From assembly GCF_928391935.1 (NCBI RefSeq), contig NZ_CAKMTD010000008.1, forward strand, positions 1-64,000: 64,000 bases of DNA, read 5' to 3'. The notes under the pieces are model-generated. The model did no database searches. It was not told the DNA's origin and saw only the letters and a list, made by a program, of their open reading frames with translations. Positions 42,494 through 51,374 of this stretch are shown in pieces (position 1 is the first letter of the stretch; each line of letters starts with the position of its first letter). This DNA is from Rothia nasimurium. Its GTDB lineage: Bacteria; Actinomycetota; Actinomycetes; Actinomycetales; Micrococcaceae. Made by a program: the position numbers and the translations under genes.

Positions 42494-42919
42494 ATGGCAC
42501 TCGACTCTGACCGCCCCCTCTTCGTGATTTCAGTAGCCGCCGAACTGGCCGGTATGCACCCGCAGACCCTGCGTCAGTACGACCGGCTAGGGCTGGTGCA
42601 GCCCCAGCGGGCCCCGGGGCGGGCCCGTCGCTACTCCGAACGCGACGTGCAGAAACTCCAGGAGATTCAGGAACTTTCCCAGTCCGGCGTCTCCCTCGAG
42701 GGCATTAAGCGCATTATGCAGCTTGAGAACCAGGTGGAGGCCCTGCAGGCCCGCATGGTGGAGCTCCAGGCTGAGAATGAGGCCCTGCGTAACCGCCTGC
42801 AGGAGGGGAGCCGCGTCTTCGCCGCCGGAACCTCAGGTGGCGCCGTCCACCTGGCCCGGGGTAAGCGTCCAGCCGCCCGCCCGAAATCCCAGGCCGTCGT
42901 GCTTTATCGGCCCCGCTAA
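42494..42919 (+). CDS. hspR: Heat-shock repressor HspR (MerR family)
   Basis: A 141-residue regulator. The N-terminal MerR helix-turn-helix reads FVISVAAELAGMHPQTLRQY then DRLGLVQPQRAPGRARRYSE; an amphipathic coiled coil (LENQVEALQARMVELQAENE) mediates dimerisation. A basic tail ends the protein. It starts two bases after dnaJ, and binds the HAIR boxes in front of dnaK, so the operon is autoregulated. Confidence 0.95.
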   Translation: MALDSDRPLFVISVAAELAGMHPQTLRQYDRLGLVQPQRAPGRARRYSERDVQKLQEIQELSQSGVSLEGIKRIMQLENQVEALQARMVELQAENEALRNRLQEGSRVFAAGTSGGAVHLARGKRPAARPKSQAVVLYRPR

Positions 42920-42926
42920 AACTGAC

Positions 42927-42966
42927 CACGGTGCCCCTGGCTACAGCCAGGGGCACCGTGCTGTTT
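42927..42966 (+). terminator. Intrinsic terminator after hspR
   Basis: CACGGTGCCCCTGGC and GCCAGGGGCACCGTG pair around TACA, followed by CTGTTT. Confidence 0.9.
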
Positions 42967-42995
42967 AAGCAGTCCCTGCCCAGGTCAGGGGCGAA

Positions 42996-43080
42996 AGTAC
43001 ACAAGATTCACAAGAGTACACAAGATTCACAAGAGTACACAAGGTACACAGGAGTACACAAGGTACACAGGAGTACATAA
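42996..43080 (+). repeat. Four 19-bp tandem repeats (iteron-like)
   Basis: Units at 42996, 43015, 43034 and 43053, with a partial fifth at 43072. Units 1 and 2 are AGTACACAAGATTCACAAG; units 3 and 4 are AGTACACAAGGTACACAGG. The array ends 10 bases before the AAA+ ATPase start at 43090, so it overlaps its promoter or leader. The AAGTAC/GTACAC half-sites could be bound by a protein; the 19-base period means about two helical turns. Confidence 0.93.
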
Positions 43081-43089
43081 AATAGGTTT

Positions 43090-44223
43090 ATGGCTGTTTC
43101 ACACAAGACCTCGAACACACGGCACATTAATCCTTTCAAACCCACTGCGGGCGCTGAGCCTCCCCAGCTCGTAGGCCGAGAGGGCGTACTTGATGAGTTC
43201 ACCTACGGTCTAAAAATCAGGTCAGGTGCCCCTGGCCTGCTGACTGTCATGACCGGTGCTAGAGGCGTCGGGAAAACAGTCATGCTGAATGAAGCTGAAT
43301 ATGCTGCCCGGCAGGAGGGCTGGGTCGTTATTTCTGAAACAGCTACGCCGGGGTTTTCTGAGCGAATCGGGGCCTTAGCCCGGACCTATCAACAGGAACT
43401 TGGTGAGAAGCCTCCCACGAGGAGGCTGACGGGAGTAGCGGTAGCTGGGGTTTCTATCAGCACTACCTTGCTCCCCGAGGAGCAGGTAGACACCCGTCAT
43501 TCCTTGAAAGAGCTCTTGCACATCTTGGATGCAAAGGGCACCGGTCTGCTGATTACCCTCGACGAGATTCACGCAGCAGACCGGCAGGAACTTTCTCTGC
43601 TGGCTTCATGGATTCAACACTATATCCGTGAGTCCCTGCCGGTTGCCCTTGTCTTTGCAGGTTTGCCTGCGGCAGTGTCAGACCTGCTCAATGAGGGGGT
43701 AGCTACCTTTTTGCGGCGGGCAGACCGAATTGATTTAGCGGCGGTCGCAGTTGAGGACGTCGCCCAATCCTACCGGCACACTTTCAAGCCGCTTGATGTT
43801 GTTATTGAGGACGCTGTGCTGGCCCAGGCGGCGCAGGTAACGGGTGGGTACCCTTTTATGATTCAGCTTGTGGGGTATCACCTGTGGAAGATAGCAGAGA
43901 GGCTGGAACCCGGGTCTGTTGTAACAGAGGAGGACGCCAGGTTGGCCTTTGATGAAGCCCGTCGTAGAAACCGGCGAATGGTGATCGAATCAGCCTTGGC
44001 GACGGTATCGGCTAAGGACCTTGATTTCTTGCAGGCTATGGCGGTTGATGACGGGGTTTCTGCTGTTTCTGCGATTGCTGAGCGCATGGACGCAGCTAAA
44101 AATACGGTGGGGAATTACCGCTCAAGGCTCATTGCAACTGGTCTTATTGAGCCGGCTGGGTATGGGAAGATCCAGTTCACCCTGCCAGGGCTGCGTGAGT
44201 ATTTGCGTTCGCTGGAGGGGTAG
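43090..44223 (+). CDS. Orc1/Cdc6-like AAA+ ATPase with C-terminal winged helix
   Basis: A 377-residue ATP-binding protein. Walker A is TGARGVGKTVML near residue 58, Walker B GTGLLITLDEIHAA near 155, and VALVFAGLPAAVSDLL the sensor-1 region. The lid has GGYPFMIQLVGYHLWK. The C-terminal ~90 residues look like a winged helix (SAIAERMDAAKNTVGNYRSR, LIATGLIEPAGYGKIQFTLP). This layout recalls archaeal Orc1/Cdc6 and STAND-like regulators. Four 19-bp repeats precede it. Its third-position GC is clearly lower than that of dnaK or the flanking genes, suggesting transfer. No partner gene is adjacent; function unknown. Confidence 0.82.
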   Translation: MAVSHKTSNTRHINPFKPTAGAEPPQLVGREGVLDEFTYGLKIRSGAPGLLTVMTGARGVGKTVMLNEAEYAARQEGWVVISETATPGFSERIGALARTYQQELGEKPPTRRLTGVAVAGVSISTTLLPEEQVDTRHSLKELLHILDAKGTGLLITLDEIHAADRQELSLLASWIQHYIRESLPVALVFAGLPAAVSDLLNEGVATFLRRADRIDLAAVAVEDVAQSYRHTFKPLDVVIEDAVLAQAAQVTGGYPFMIQLVGYHLWKIAERLEPGSVVTEEDARLAFDEARRRNRRMVIESALATVSAKDLDFLQAMAVDDGVSAVSAIAERMDAAKNTVGNYRSRLIATGLIEPAGYGKIQFTLPGLREYLRSLEG

Positions 44224-44351
44224 GGGCTCACGGGGTTGTGCTCAGGAGAGTGGGGTGCTGAAATCCCACCAAAATACTTTCGGAATAAAGTAATGTAGGC
44301 TGGTGTTGAACCTCCTGTAAACGATCAAGACTGCACCGAAAGGCAATCGAA

Positions 44352-45437
44352 ATGACCAGCATCAGCACCTCCCCCGACCTGCGCCCCGGCCTACCCAGCG
44401 TCGACAACACCGACTTCCAAATGGGCCTAGATACCTTCGGCGACACCACCGTCGACCTCGCAGGAAACCCGCTGCACCAGGCCCAGGTGATCCGCAACGT
44501 CCTCGAACAGGGCCAGCTGGCTGACCGCGTCGGCGTCGACTTCTTCGGCATCGGTGAGCACCACCGCCCCGACTATGCCGTCAGCGCCCCCGACACCATC
44601 CTGGCGGGCCTCGCCACCACCACCGAGCGCATCCACCTGGGCTCGGCCGTCACTGTCCTATCCTCCGACGACCCCATCCGCGTCTACCAGCGCTTTGCCA
44701 CCATCAACGCCCTCAGCAAGGGGCGGGCCGAAGCAGTGCTCGGCCGCGGCTCCTTCACCGAGTCCTTCCCCCTCTTCGGCTACAAGCTCGAAGACTACAA
44801 CTCCCTCTTCTCTGAGAAGTTCGACCTCTTCACCAAAATCATCACCCAAGAACCCCTCACCTGGAACCCCGGTAACCGTGAACCCCTGGTCAACCAGGAG
44901 ATCTACCCCAAGACCGAGGGGACCCTCAAGCACTGGCTGGCTGTTGGCGGCAGCCCGGAATCTGTTGCCCGCGCGGCCCAGTACAAGACCCCGCTCATGC
45001 TCGCCATCATTGGTGGGCCGGCTGAGCGCTTCAAGCCCTACACCGACCTCTACCGCCGCGCCAACGAGCAGCTGGGCAACGGAACCCTACCCATTGCCGT
45101 CCACTCACCCGGCCACATCGCCGACACAGACGAAGAAGCTCGCAAGCAACTGCGAGAGCACTGGATCGCTAACCGCAACAAGATCGGTGCCGAACGTGGC
45201 TGGGGTCCGGCCGGGGAACGCGAATTTGAACACGAAGTCGAACACGGCGCCCTCTACGTGGGTTCGCCCGAAACCGTTGCCCAGAAGATTGCTGATACCG
45301 CCAAGTCCCTGGGCATCAACCGCTTCGACCTCAAATACTCCAACGGCCCCCTGCCCCACGAACACTCCCTGAACTCAATCGAACTCTACGGCACCAAGGT
45401 GCTACCGCGCGTCAGGGAACTCCTCTCAGACCAGTAA
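44352..45437 (+). CDS. LLM-class flavin-dependent oxidoreductase
   Basis: A 361-residue luciferase-like monooxygenase (TIM barrel). ADRVGVDFFGIGEHHRPDYA and TTTERIHLGSAVTVLSSDDP are family blocks, and FATINALSKGRAEAVLGRGS binds the flavin. KHWLAVGGSPESVARAAQYK follows. It would use FMNH2 (or F420) and O2 on an unknown substrate. A CCGAAAGG site precedes the ATG. It ends at its own terminator. Confidence 0.9.
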   Translation: MTSISTSPDLRPGLPSVDNTDFQMGLDTFGDTTVDLAGNPLHQAQVIRNVLEQGQLADRVGVDFFGIGEHHRPDYAVSAPDTILAGLATTTERIHLGSAVTVLSSDDPIRVYQRFATINALSKGRAEAVLGRGSFTESFPLFGYKLEDYNSLFSEKFDLFTKIITQEPLTWNPGNREPLVNQEIYPKTEGTLKHWLAVGGSPESVARAAQYKTPLMLAIIGGPAERFKPYTDLYRRANEQLGNGTLPIAVHSPGHIADTDEEARKQLREHWIANRNKIGAERGWGPAGEREFEHEVEHGALYVGSPETVAQKIADTAKSLGINRFDLKYSNGPLPHEHSLNSIELYGTKVLPRVRELLSDQ

Positions 45438-45489
45438 TAGTCATCTAACACCACCGTAGAAGGACCTGTCCCTGGCGATATAGTAGAAG

Positions 45490-45526
45490 AGCGCCCCACC
45501 GGCCACGAGGCTAGGTGGGGCGCTGC
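45490..45526 (+). terminator. Intrinsic terminator after the LLM gene
   Basis: AGCGCCCCACC and GGTGGGGCGCT pair around a 13-base loop, followed by GCCTTTAT. Confidence 0.8.
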
Positions 45527-45584
45527 CTTTATCACGCACGTCGCGCCGGTTCCCTCACCACAGCGACGGACCCAAGGAAAACAC

Positions 45585-47021
45585 ATGACCCTTCAAGACA
45601 TCTTGAGTGCGATTAGCTCCCTGCTTTGGGGGCCTTTCGTGCTGATACCCCTGCTCCTCGGCACCGGTATCTACCTCACCATCCGGCTGGGCTTCATCCA
45701 GCTCACGAAATTAGCCGTCGCCAACCGGCTTGCCTTCCTCGAACGCAAGGACGAGGACGCTCCCGGCGGCGACATCTCCCAGTTCCAGTCCCTGACCACC
45801 GCCCTGGCAGCTACCGTGGGCACCGGCAACATCGTGGGTGTTGCCACCGCAATCTCTATTGGCGGCCCCGGCGCCCTCTTTTGGATGTGGATCACCGCCC
45901 TCTTCGGTATGGCCTCCAAATACTCCGAGGCCTTCCTGGGCGTGCGCTATCGCACCACCGACGCTAAGGGGGAAATCTCCGGCGGCCCCCAGTATTACTT
46001 GCAAAGGGGTATCAAGGGCCCCCTGGGCAAATTCCTTGCCCTCTTCTTCGCGGTAGCCGCCGTGCTGGCGTCCTTCGGCATCGGCAATACCGCCCAGGGC
46101 AACTCCATCGCCCACAACCTCGAAGACACCTTCCACCTGCCCACCGGCCTCACCGGCATCGTCCTGGCCATTATCACCCTCTTTGTGCTAATGGGCGGCA
46201 TTAAATCTATTGGTAAGGTGACCGCCGGTTTCGTGCCGGTAATGATCCTCTTCTACGTGGGCGGGGCCCTCTATATTCTGAGCGTCAACGCCTCAGCAAT
46301 ACCCGGTGCCTTGGGGCAGATTTTTTCGGACGCCTTCACCGGCACGTCCGCTGTCGGCGGCTTTGCCGGGGCCTCACTCATGTACGCTGTGCAGTACGGT
46401 GTAGCCCGCGGCATTTTCTCTAACGAATCGGGTATGGGCTCTGCTGCTATTGCAGCAGCCGCTGCCCAGACCACCCACCCGGTCCGTCAGGGGCTGGTTT
46501 CCATGACCCAGACCTTCATTGACACCATGATCGTGGTGACCTGCACCGGCCTGGTGCTGGTTGTCACCGGCATGTGGCAGGCAACCGACCCCAGCGGTGA
46601 ACAGGTAGCAGCCTCTGTCATGACCAGCCAGGCCTTTGCCTCGGTGATTGGGCCAGCCGGTAGCATTATTGTCACCGTGGGTCTGGTGCTCTTTGCCTAC
46701 TCCACTATTCTGGGCTGGGCCTACTACGGCGAACGCAACATCGAGAGGCTGGTGGGCCGCCGGGGTGTGATCCCCTACCGTATCTTCTTCGCCGTCATTA
46801 TTTATTTCGGCTGCACCATGGAGCTCTCGGTCGCCTGGACCTTCTCTGATATTGCGAACGGGCTGATGGCTATTCCCAACCTGATTGGCCTGCTCCTTAT
46901 GTCGGGCCTGATCGTGAGGGAAACTAAGTACTACCTGGCGAACGATCCTCAGCTCACAGCGTCCAAGTCGGATATTGATGCTTTCATGGAGGGTAAGCCG
47001 GGAGCTATCGACTCTCATTAA
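45585..47021 (+). CDS. Alanine/glycine:cation symporter (AGCS family)
   Basis: A 478-residue Na+-linked amino-acid importer. Family blocks are FQSLTTALAATVGTGNIVGV (the AGCS signature near residue 70), GALFWMWITALFGMASKYSE, and QYGVARGIFSNESGMGSAAI. About eleven or twelve membrane segments. AAGGAAAA precedes the ATG. The tail is hydrophilic. Transport of alanine or glycine is inferred from the family. Confidence 0.94.
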   Translation: MTLQDILSAISSLLWGPFVLIPLLLGTGIYLTIRLGFIQLTKLAVANRLAFLERKDEDAPGGDISQFQSLTTALAATVGTGNIVGVATAISIGGPGALFWMWITALFGMASKYSEAFLGVRYRTTDAKGEISGGPQYYLQRGIKGPLGKFLALFFAVAAVLASFGIGNTAQGNSIAHNLEDTFHLPTGLTGIVLAIITLFVLMGGIKSIGKVTAGFVPVMILFYVGGALYILSVNASAIPGALGQIFSDAFTGTSAVGGFAGASLMYAVQYGVARGIFSNESGMGSAAIAAAAAQTTHPVRQGLVSMTQTFIDTMIVVTCTGLVLVVTGMWQATDPSGEQVAASVMTSQAFASVIGPAGSIIVTVGLVLFAYSTILGWAYYGERNIERLVGRRGVIPYRIFFAVIIYFGCTMELSVAWTFSDIANGLMAIPNLIGLLLMSGLIVRETKYYLANDPQLTASKSDIDAFMEGKPGAIDSH

Positions 47022-47025
47022 ACGC

Positions 47026-47095
47026 GAATGTGCCACTTATTCCCGAGCGGGGTAGTTAGACCTCAACACTCGGGAATAAGTGGCACATTCAATTT
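47026..47095. terminator. Perfect 22-bp palindrome, bidirectional terminator
   Basis: GAATGTGCCACTTATTCCCG (plus AG) pairs perfectly with its complement at 47069-47090 across a 21-base loop; TTTTT follows the right arm. It lies between the AGCS gene and the convergent trmB. Its length and perfection resemble the palindromes that bracket other loci here. Confidence 0.85.
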
Positions 47096-47100
47096 TTGAG

Positions 47101-47922
47101 CTAGGACCGAATGTAGGTCAGGTCGTGGGCCCGACGGCCTGCCTCACCGGCCTTGCGTTCGAAGCTGGTGACGACGCGGCCCTCCCAGCGGGGTGCCCAG
47201 CCGCCGACGGGGTCGTCTTCGGTGGTGTTTTCACCGGCGTGGGCGTTGGTGAAGTCGGGGTGGGCGTCCAGAACTTCGCGCATGACCAGGGCGTATTCTT
47301 CCCAGTCGGTGGCCAGGCGCCAGGTGCCGCCGGGCTTGAGAACCCGGGCTACCTTGTCGGCAAAGGCGGGGGAGACCAGGCGACGCTTGTGGTGGCGGGC
47401 CTTGTGCCAGGGGTCGGGGAAGAAGACCCAGAGCTCGTCTACTGAGGATTCTTCAAGCAGGTTGTCGAGCAGTTCGGGGGCGTTGGCCTGGGCTACGCGC
47501 ACGTTTTTAACTCCGGCCTGGCCCATTTTCAGGAGCAGGTCGGCGATGCCGGGGGTGTAGACCTCAACGGCTAGGAAGTTGGCTTCGGGTACCTGGGCGG
47601 CCCGGTTGACGATGGCCTCGCCCAGGCCGGAGCCGATTTCAACGACGAGTGGGGCGTCGGTGCGTCCGTAGAGGGCCTGCTGGTCAAAGACCGCGCCTTC
47701 AGCAACCGAGGTGTCGCCGATGTTGCGGGGCAGGTCAAGCACGTGGGTGGGAGCGTAGGTGTCCCAGGCCTTTTGGCGGCGGGCGGTGAGGCGGTCGCCG
47801 CGGCGGACGAAGGAGTAGGGCTGGCGGTGGAACTTTTCAGGGACGGGCGCGGTGAGGTCTTCCCCTGCTGCTGCGCGTTCTGCCTTGTCGGCTAGGTCTT
47901 GTTTCTGTTTGTTGGTTTCCAT
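47101..47922 (-). CDS. trmB: tRNA (guanine-N7-)-methyltransferase
   Basis: A 273-residue SAM-dependent enzyme forming m7G46 in tRNA. The SAM-binding block is LVVEIGSGLGEAIVNRAAQV near residue 91, and the family motif FFPDPWHKARHHKRRLV is near 165, with catalytic Asp. FTNAHAGENTTEDDPVGGW lies near the C-terminus. The first ~50 residues are a charged extension common in actinobacteria. The start ATG is at 47922. Confidence 0.94.
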   Translation of the reverse strand: METNKQKQDLADKAERAAAGEDLTAPVPEKFHRQPYSFVRRGDRLTARRQKAWDTYAPTHVLDLPRNIGDTSVAEGAVFDQQALYGRTDAPLVVEIGSGLGEAIVNRAAQVPEANFLAVEVYTPGIADLLLKMGQAGVKNVRVAQANAPELLDNLLEESSVDELWVFFPDPWHKARHHKRRLVSPAFADKVARVLKPGGTWRLATDWEEYALVMREVLDAHPDFTNAHAGENTTEDDPVGGWAPRWEGRVVTSFERKAGEAGRRAHDLTYIRS

Positions 47923-48462
47923 AACTCTCCGTTTCGGGGTTGGGGGCTACCGGCGTGCGCGGAAACGCTAAGCGCCGCCGGGGCCGTCTGCCGTCGGTGT
48001 GAGTACCGGGCAGGACGGCGGGTAGGAACTTCCTATTATAGGCCGGGGTCTTTCTCTCCCTGGTTTTCTCAGGTGGCGTCTCCATTGCTGGGTGCCGCTT
48101 AGGCGATGGGAACCCTGGGTGGGAAAGGGGGAGTCTTGTGGTGATCTGGGGGTGGTGGAAGGGGTGGCCGAGGTGGCTTTGTTCTTTGGGGAAGTGCCTG
48201 TGTTTTTAGGGACTATTGGGGAGATAATTGTTTCTGCGTAAAGGATCTGGTGCGGACGGAGGCTGGGGGAGCGGGCATCAGGACGGAAAACACTAAGGTG
48301 GGCGGGTAGTGGTGTGGTTGCGTATTTACCCTCTCTGGGGCTTACACTTGACCTGAACTTTAAAGATGAATTCAGGCCCGGCTACCCGGCCTTGTGCGCT
48401 TCTATAGCGCTGTGAATGCTCCGGGGAAGACCGGCACACCACAAACCATAAGGGGGAAGCTC
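47923..48462. other. Gene-free stretch between trmB and the CycA-like gene
   Basis: 540 bases between divergent genes. The sequence is GT-rich on the plus strand around 48100-48340 and shows no good frame. CTTACACTTGACC near 48341 may belong to the promoter of the downstream permease, but a matching -10 was not clear. Confidence 0.4.
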
Positions 48463-49896
48463 GTGGCAACAGCCGAGCAAACACCTGACATTCACGAGGG
48501 CGAAGGCCTTCAGCGCGGCCTGTCCAACCGCCATATCCAGCTCATTGCTATCGGCGGTGCTATCGGCACCGGCCTGTTCATGGGTTCAGGCAAGACTATC
48601 TCTCTAGCCGGCCCCTCACTGCTTTTGGTGTACGCCATTATCGGTTCCATCATCTTCCTTGTGCTCCGCGCTATGGGAGAGCTCCTACTGTCGAACCTCA
48701 AGTACAAGACCTTCAACGACTTCATCACTGACCTGCTCGGCCCGTCCGCAGGTTTCTTGATGGGCTGGTCCTACTGGTTCACCTGGGTCGTGATCGGTGT
48801 TGCTGACATCATTGCGATTACTGCCTACGTTCACTTCTGGTGGCCTGACCTGCCGGCCTGGATCCCGGCCCTGGCCCTGATTGGCCTGCTGCTGGCCCTG
48901 AATCTGCCGAGCGTCAAGAACTTCGGTGAAATCGAGTTCTGGTTCGCCCTCATTAAGATCGTGGCAATTGTTCTGCTTATTGTCGTGGGCTTGATTATGG
49001 TAGTGACCGGCTTTACCTCCCCGAGCGGGGCGCAGGCGTCCGTCGCTAACCTTTGGAACGATGGCGGCTTCTTCCCCCAGGGGGCAACCGGCTTCTTTGC
49101 CGCCTTCCAAATTGGTATCTTCGCCTTCCTGGGTGCTGAGCTGATTGGCACCACCGCCGCAGAAACCAAGGATCCTACCAAGACCCTACCCCGGGCTATT
49201 AACGCGGTGCCGGTGCGAATCATCATTTTCTACGTGCTCACCCTGTCTGTGATTCTGATGGTTACCCCCTGGCGAACTATTGACCCTGAAAAGTCCCCCT
49301 TCGTTGAGATGTTTACCCTGGCAGGTCTTGGGTTTGCCGCCCATCTGATTAACTTTGTGGTCATCACGAGTGCGGCGTCTTCAGCGAACTCAGGTATTTT
49401 CTCAACTTCCCGCATGATTTACGGCCTGGCCCAGGACGGCAGCGCACCTGCCCTCTTTGCCAAGCTCTCCAAGAACGGGGTGCCCCGTAACGGCCTCTTC
49501 TTGACCACCGTGCTGCTGCTCTCGTCCCTGATTCTGCTCTACTCAGGTGACTCCCTGATGACGGCATTTACCCTGGTGACCACCGTGGCCTCCGTCTTGA
49601 CTGTGGTGACCTGGTCTTTGATCATCATTTCCTACCTCAAATACCGCAAGACCCGCCCTGAGCTCCATGAGGTATCGGCCTATAAGCTGCCCGGTGGTAT
49701 CGTGACCTGTTACGCTGTGCTGGCTTTCTTCGCTGGTGTTATTGTGCTGCTTTTCATGTATGAGGACACCCGCCAGGCCCTGATTGCAATGCCCGTCTGG
49801 TACGCCCTGCTGGGTTTGGGCTGGTGGCTGGTGCACCGCTCTAACCGGGGTCAGACCCTGGCTGCCCGCGCTACTGAAAAGTCCCAGAACAAGTAA
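48463..49896 (+). CDS. APC-family permease, CycA-like (D-Ala/D-Ser/Gly)
   Basis: A 477-residue transporter with twelve membrane segments. RGLSNRHIQLIAIGGAIGTG starts the APC core. Others are GFLMGWSYWFTWVVIGVADI, AELIGTTAAETKDPTKTLPR and FSTSRMIYGLAQDGSAPALF. This pattern fits the D-alanine/D-serine/glycine permease CycA group. I place the start at the GTG at 48463, preceded by AGGGGGAAG, which gives the usual N-terminus; the upstream extension is poorly supported. Substrate is inferred. Confidence 0.88.
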   Translation: MATAEQTPDIHEGEGLQRGLSNRHIQLIAIGGAIGTGLFMGSGKTISLAGPSLLLVYAIIGSIIFLVLRAMGELLLSNLKYKTFNDFITDLLGPSAGFLMGWSYWFTWVVIGVADIIAITAYVHFWWPDLPAWIPALALIGLLLALNLPSVKNFGEIEFWFALIKIVAIVLLIVVGLIMVVTGFTSPSGAQASVANLWNDGGFFPQGATGFFAAFQIGIFAFLGAELIGTTAAETKDPTKTLPRAINAVPVRIIIFYVLTLSVILMVTPWRTIDPEKSPFVEMFTLAGLGFAAHLINFVVITSAASSANSGIFSTSRMIYGLAQDGSAPALFAKLSKNGVPRNGLFLTTVLLLSSLILLYSGDSLMTAFTLVTTVASVLTVVTWSLIIISYLKYRKTRPELHEVSAYKLPGGIVTCYAVLAFFAGVIVLLFMYEDTRQALIAMPVWYALLGLGWWLVHRSNRGQTLAARATEKSQNK

Positions 49897-49928
49897 AGCC
49901 TCCCTGCCTGAACGGTAGGTACCGTGAG

Positions 49929-49960
49929 AGCCCGCCCCCGGTTTAGCCGGTGGCGGGCTT
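49929..49960 (+). terminator. Intrinsic terminator after the CycA-like gene
   Basis: AGCCCGCC and GGCGGGCT pair, with CCGG-TTTAG-CCGG inside, followed by TTGGTATTTT. Confidence 0.78.
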
Positions 49961-50003
49961 TGGTATTTTCTGGGTTTGTCTTCCTGGGTTTGTCTGTCTG
50001 GGG

Positions 50004-51275
50004 TTAGGACGTCCCCGCCCCGGCCAGGCCTGCTGTAGCTGGTGGGCGTCCGGGAAGGACCAGGGCTGACAATAAGGAGGAGATGAGGAGCAGGGCGACG
50101 CAGGTGAGGGCTGTTCCCGGCCAGCCTGCCCAGGTGTAGATCACCCCGGTGCCCCATCCGACGAGGGCGCTCCCTGCGTAGTAGAAGGAGTTGTAGAGGG
50201 CGGTGGCCTGGGTTTTGGCGTTGCCGCCGATGGCTCCGGCCCAGCCTGAGGCGATGGCGTGGGCGGAGAAGAAGCCGGTGGTGAAGATAACGAGTCCGGC
50301 CACAATGAGGGGGAGGGGGGATGCTAGGGTGAGTAGGCCTCCGGCCGCCATGACCAGGCAGGAGCCTATGAAGATTCCCTTGGGTCCGCGTTTTTGGGCC
50401 AGGGCGGCCCCGTAGCTGGAGGAGAAGGTTCCAAAGAGGTACATCAAGAAGATGAGGGACAGCAGTAGCTGTGAGAGTGAATAGGGTGGGGCCTGCAGCT
50501 TGAAGCCGATGTAGTTATACACGCTGACGAGGGATCCCATGAGGGCAAATCCACCAAACCAGAGGGCCAGTATGGGGAGGGTGCGGAAGAGCCCGGCTAC
50601 CTTGCGGGCCGTGTTGTGGGGGTTGGGGGTGGCGTCCTGCCTGGGTGAGGACGTCCGTGCCCCGGTGGCGCGGGAGGGCGGCTTGTCGTGGGAGGCTGGA
50701 ATCAGCAGGAAGAAAATGAGGGCGGCTACCAGGCCGACTAAGGAGACCGCGAACATGGCCATCCGCCAGGGCACAATTTCTGAGAGGGGCCCTGCGATGA
50801 TGCGTCCTGAGAGCCCGCCGATACTGGTTCCTGAGATGTAGAGTCCAGCGGCTGCGGCCCTGGCGGAGGGGTGGGCTTCTGAGACTATGACCGCAACAGC
50901 TAGGCCTGCTACACCGCCCAGGAAGGCACCTTCTAGGGTGCGGAGGGTGAGCATGAGGGGGTAGCTGTCAATCCAGGGGGCGGTGAGGCCCAGGGCGGTT
51001 GCCCCGCAGATTGCCGCCATCATGGTGCGGACCCGGCCGAACCTGTCGGCTACTGCTGCCCAGAGCAGGGTGCAGAGGGCCAGCCCAGCGGTTGCACAGG
51101 ACATGGTGAGGGCGGAGGCGTCCGGAGAAATGTTCAGGTCACGAGCAATTTCCGGGATCAGGGGCTGCGGGGAGTAGAGCTGGGCGAAGGTTGCTACCCC
51201 GGCTGCAAACATGGCAATCAGTAGCCGCCGGTATTCGCGGCTGCCGCGCCGGTAGCCTTCGAAGGTATCGCTCAC
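50004..51275 (-). CDS. MFS transporter, YnfM-like
   Basis: A 423-residue transporter with twelve membrane segments. FAAGVATFAQLYSPQPLIPE (first helix) is the hallmark of the YnfM/arabinose-efflux-like group, and WAAVADRFGRVRTMM is MFS motif A. A ~30-residue Ser/Arg-rich loop separates the two halves. The start is GTG with GGAGGG upstream. Export of a sugar, drug or metabolite is possible; substrate not assigned. Confidence 0.88.
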   Translation of the reverse strand: MSDTFEGYRRGSREYRRLLIAMFAAGVATFAQLYSPQPLIPEIARDLNISPDASALTMSCATAGLALCTLLWAAVADRFGRVRTMMAAICGATALGLTAPWIDSYPLMLTLRTLEGAFLGGVAGLAVAVIVSEAHPSARAAAAGLYISGTSIGGLSGRIIAGPLSEIVPWRMAMFAVSLVGLVAALIFFLLIPASHDKPPSRATGARTSSPRQDATPNPHNTARKVAGLFRTLPILALWFGGFALMGSLVSVYNYIGFKLQAPPYSLSQLLLSLIFLMYLFGTFSSSYGAALAQKRGPKGIFIGSCLVMAAGGLLTLASPLPLIVAGLVIFTTGFFSAHAIASGWAGAIGGNAKTQATALYNSFYYAGSALVGWGTGVIYTWAGWPGTALTCVALLLISSLLSALVLPGRPPATAGLAGAGTS

Positions 51276-51374
51276 CTGCCCTCCTTCGGGGTGCCTGGGG
51301 TGTTTGCTACCACCCTAGCGAGCAGGGGCTGGGTTTCTTGTGCAGAATAACCCGGGGATACTGCTTCACCTGCC

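Noticed and set aside
42996..43080. Possible CRISPR array
   Set aside because: Repeats are contiguous 19-bp units with no spacers between them, and no cas gene is in the window.
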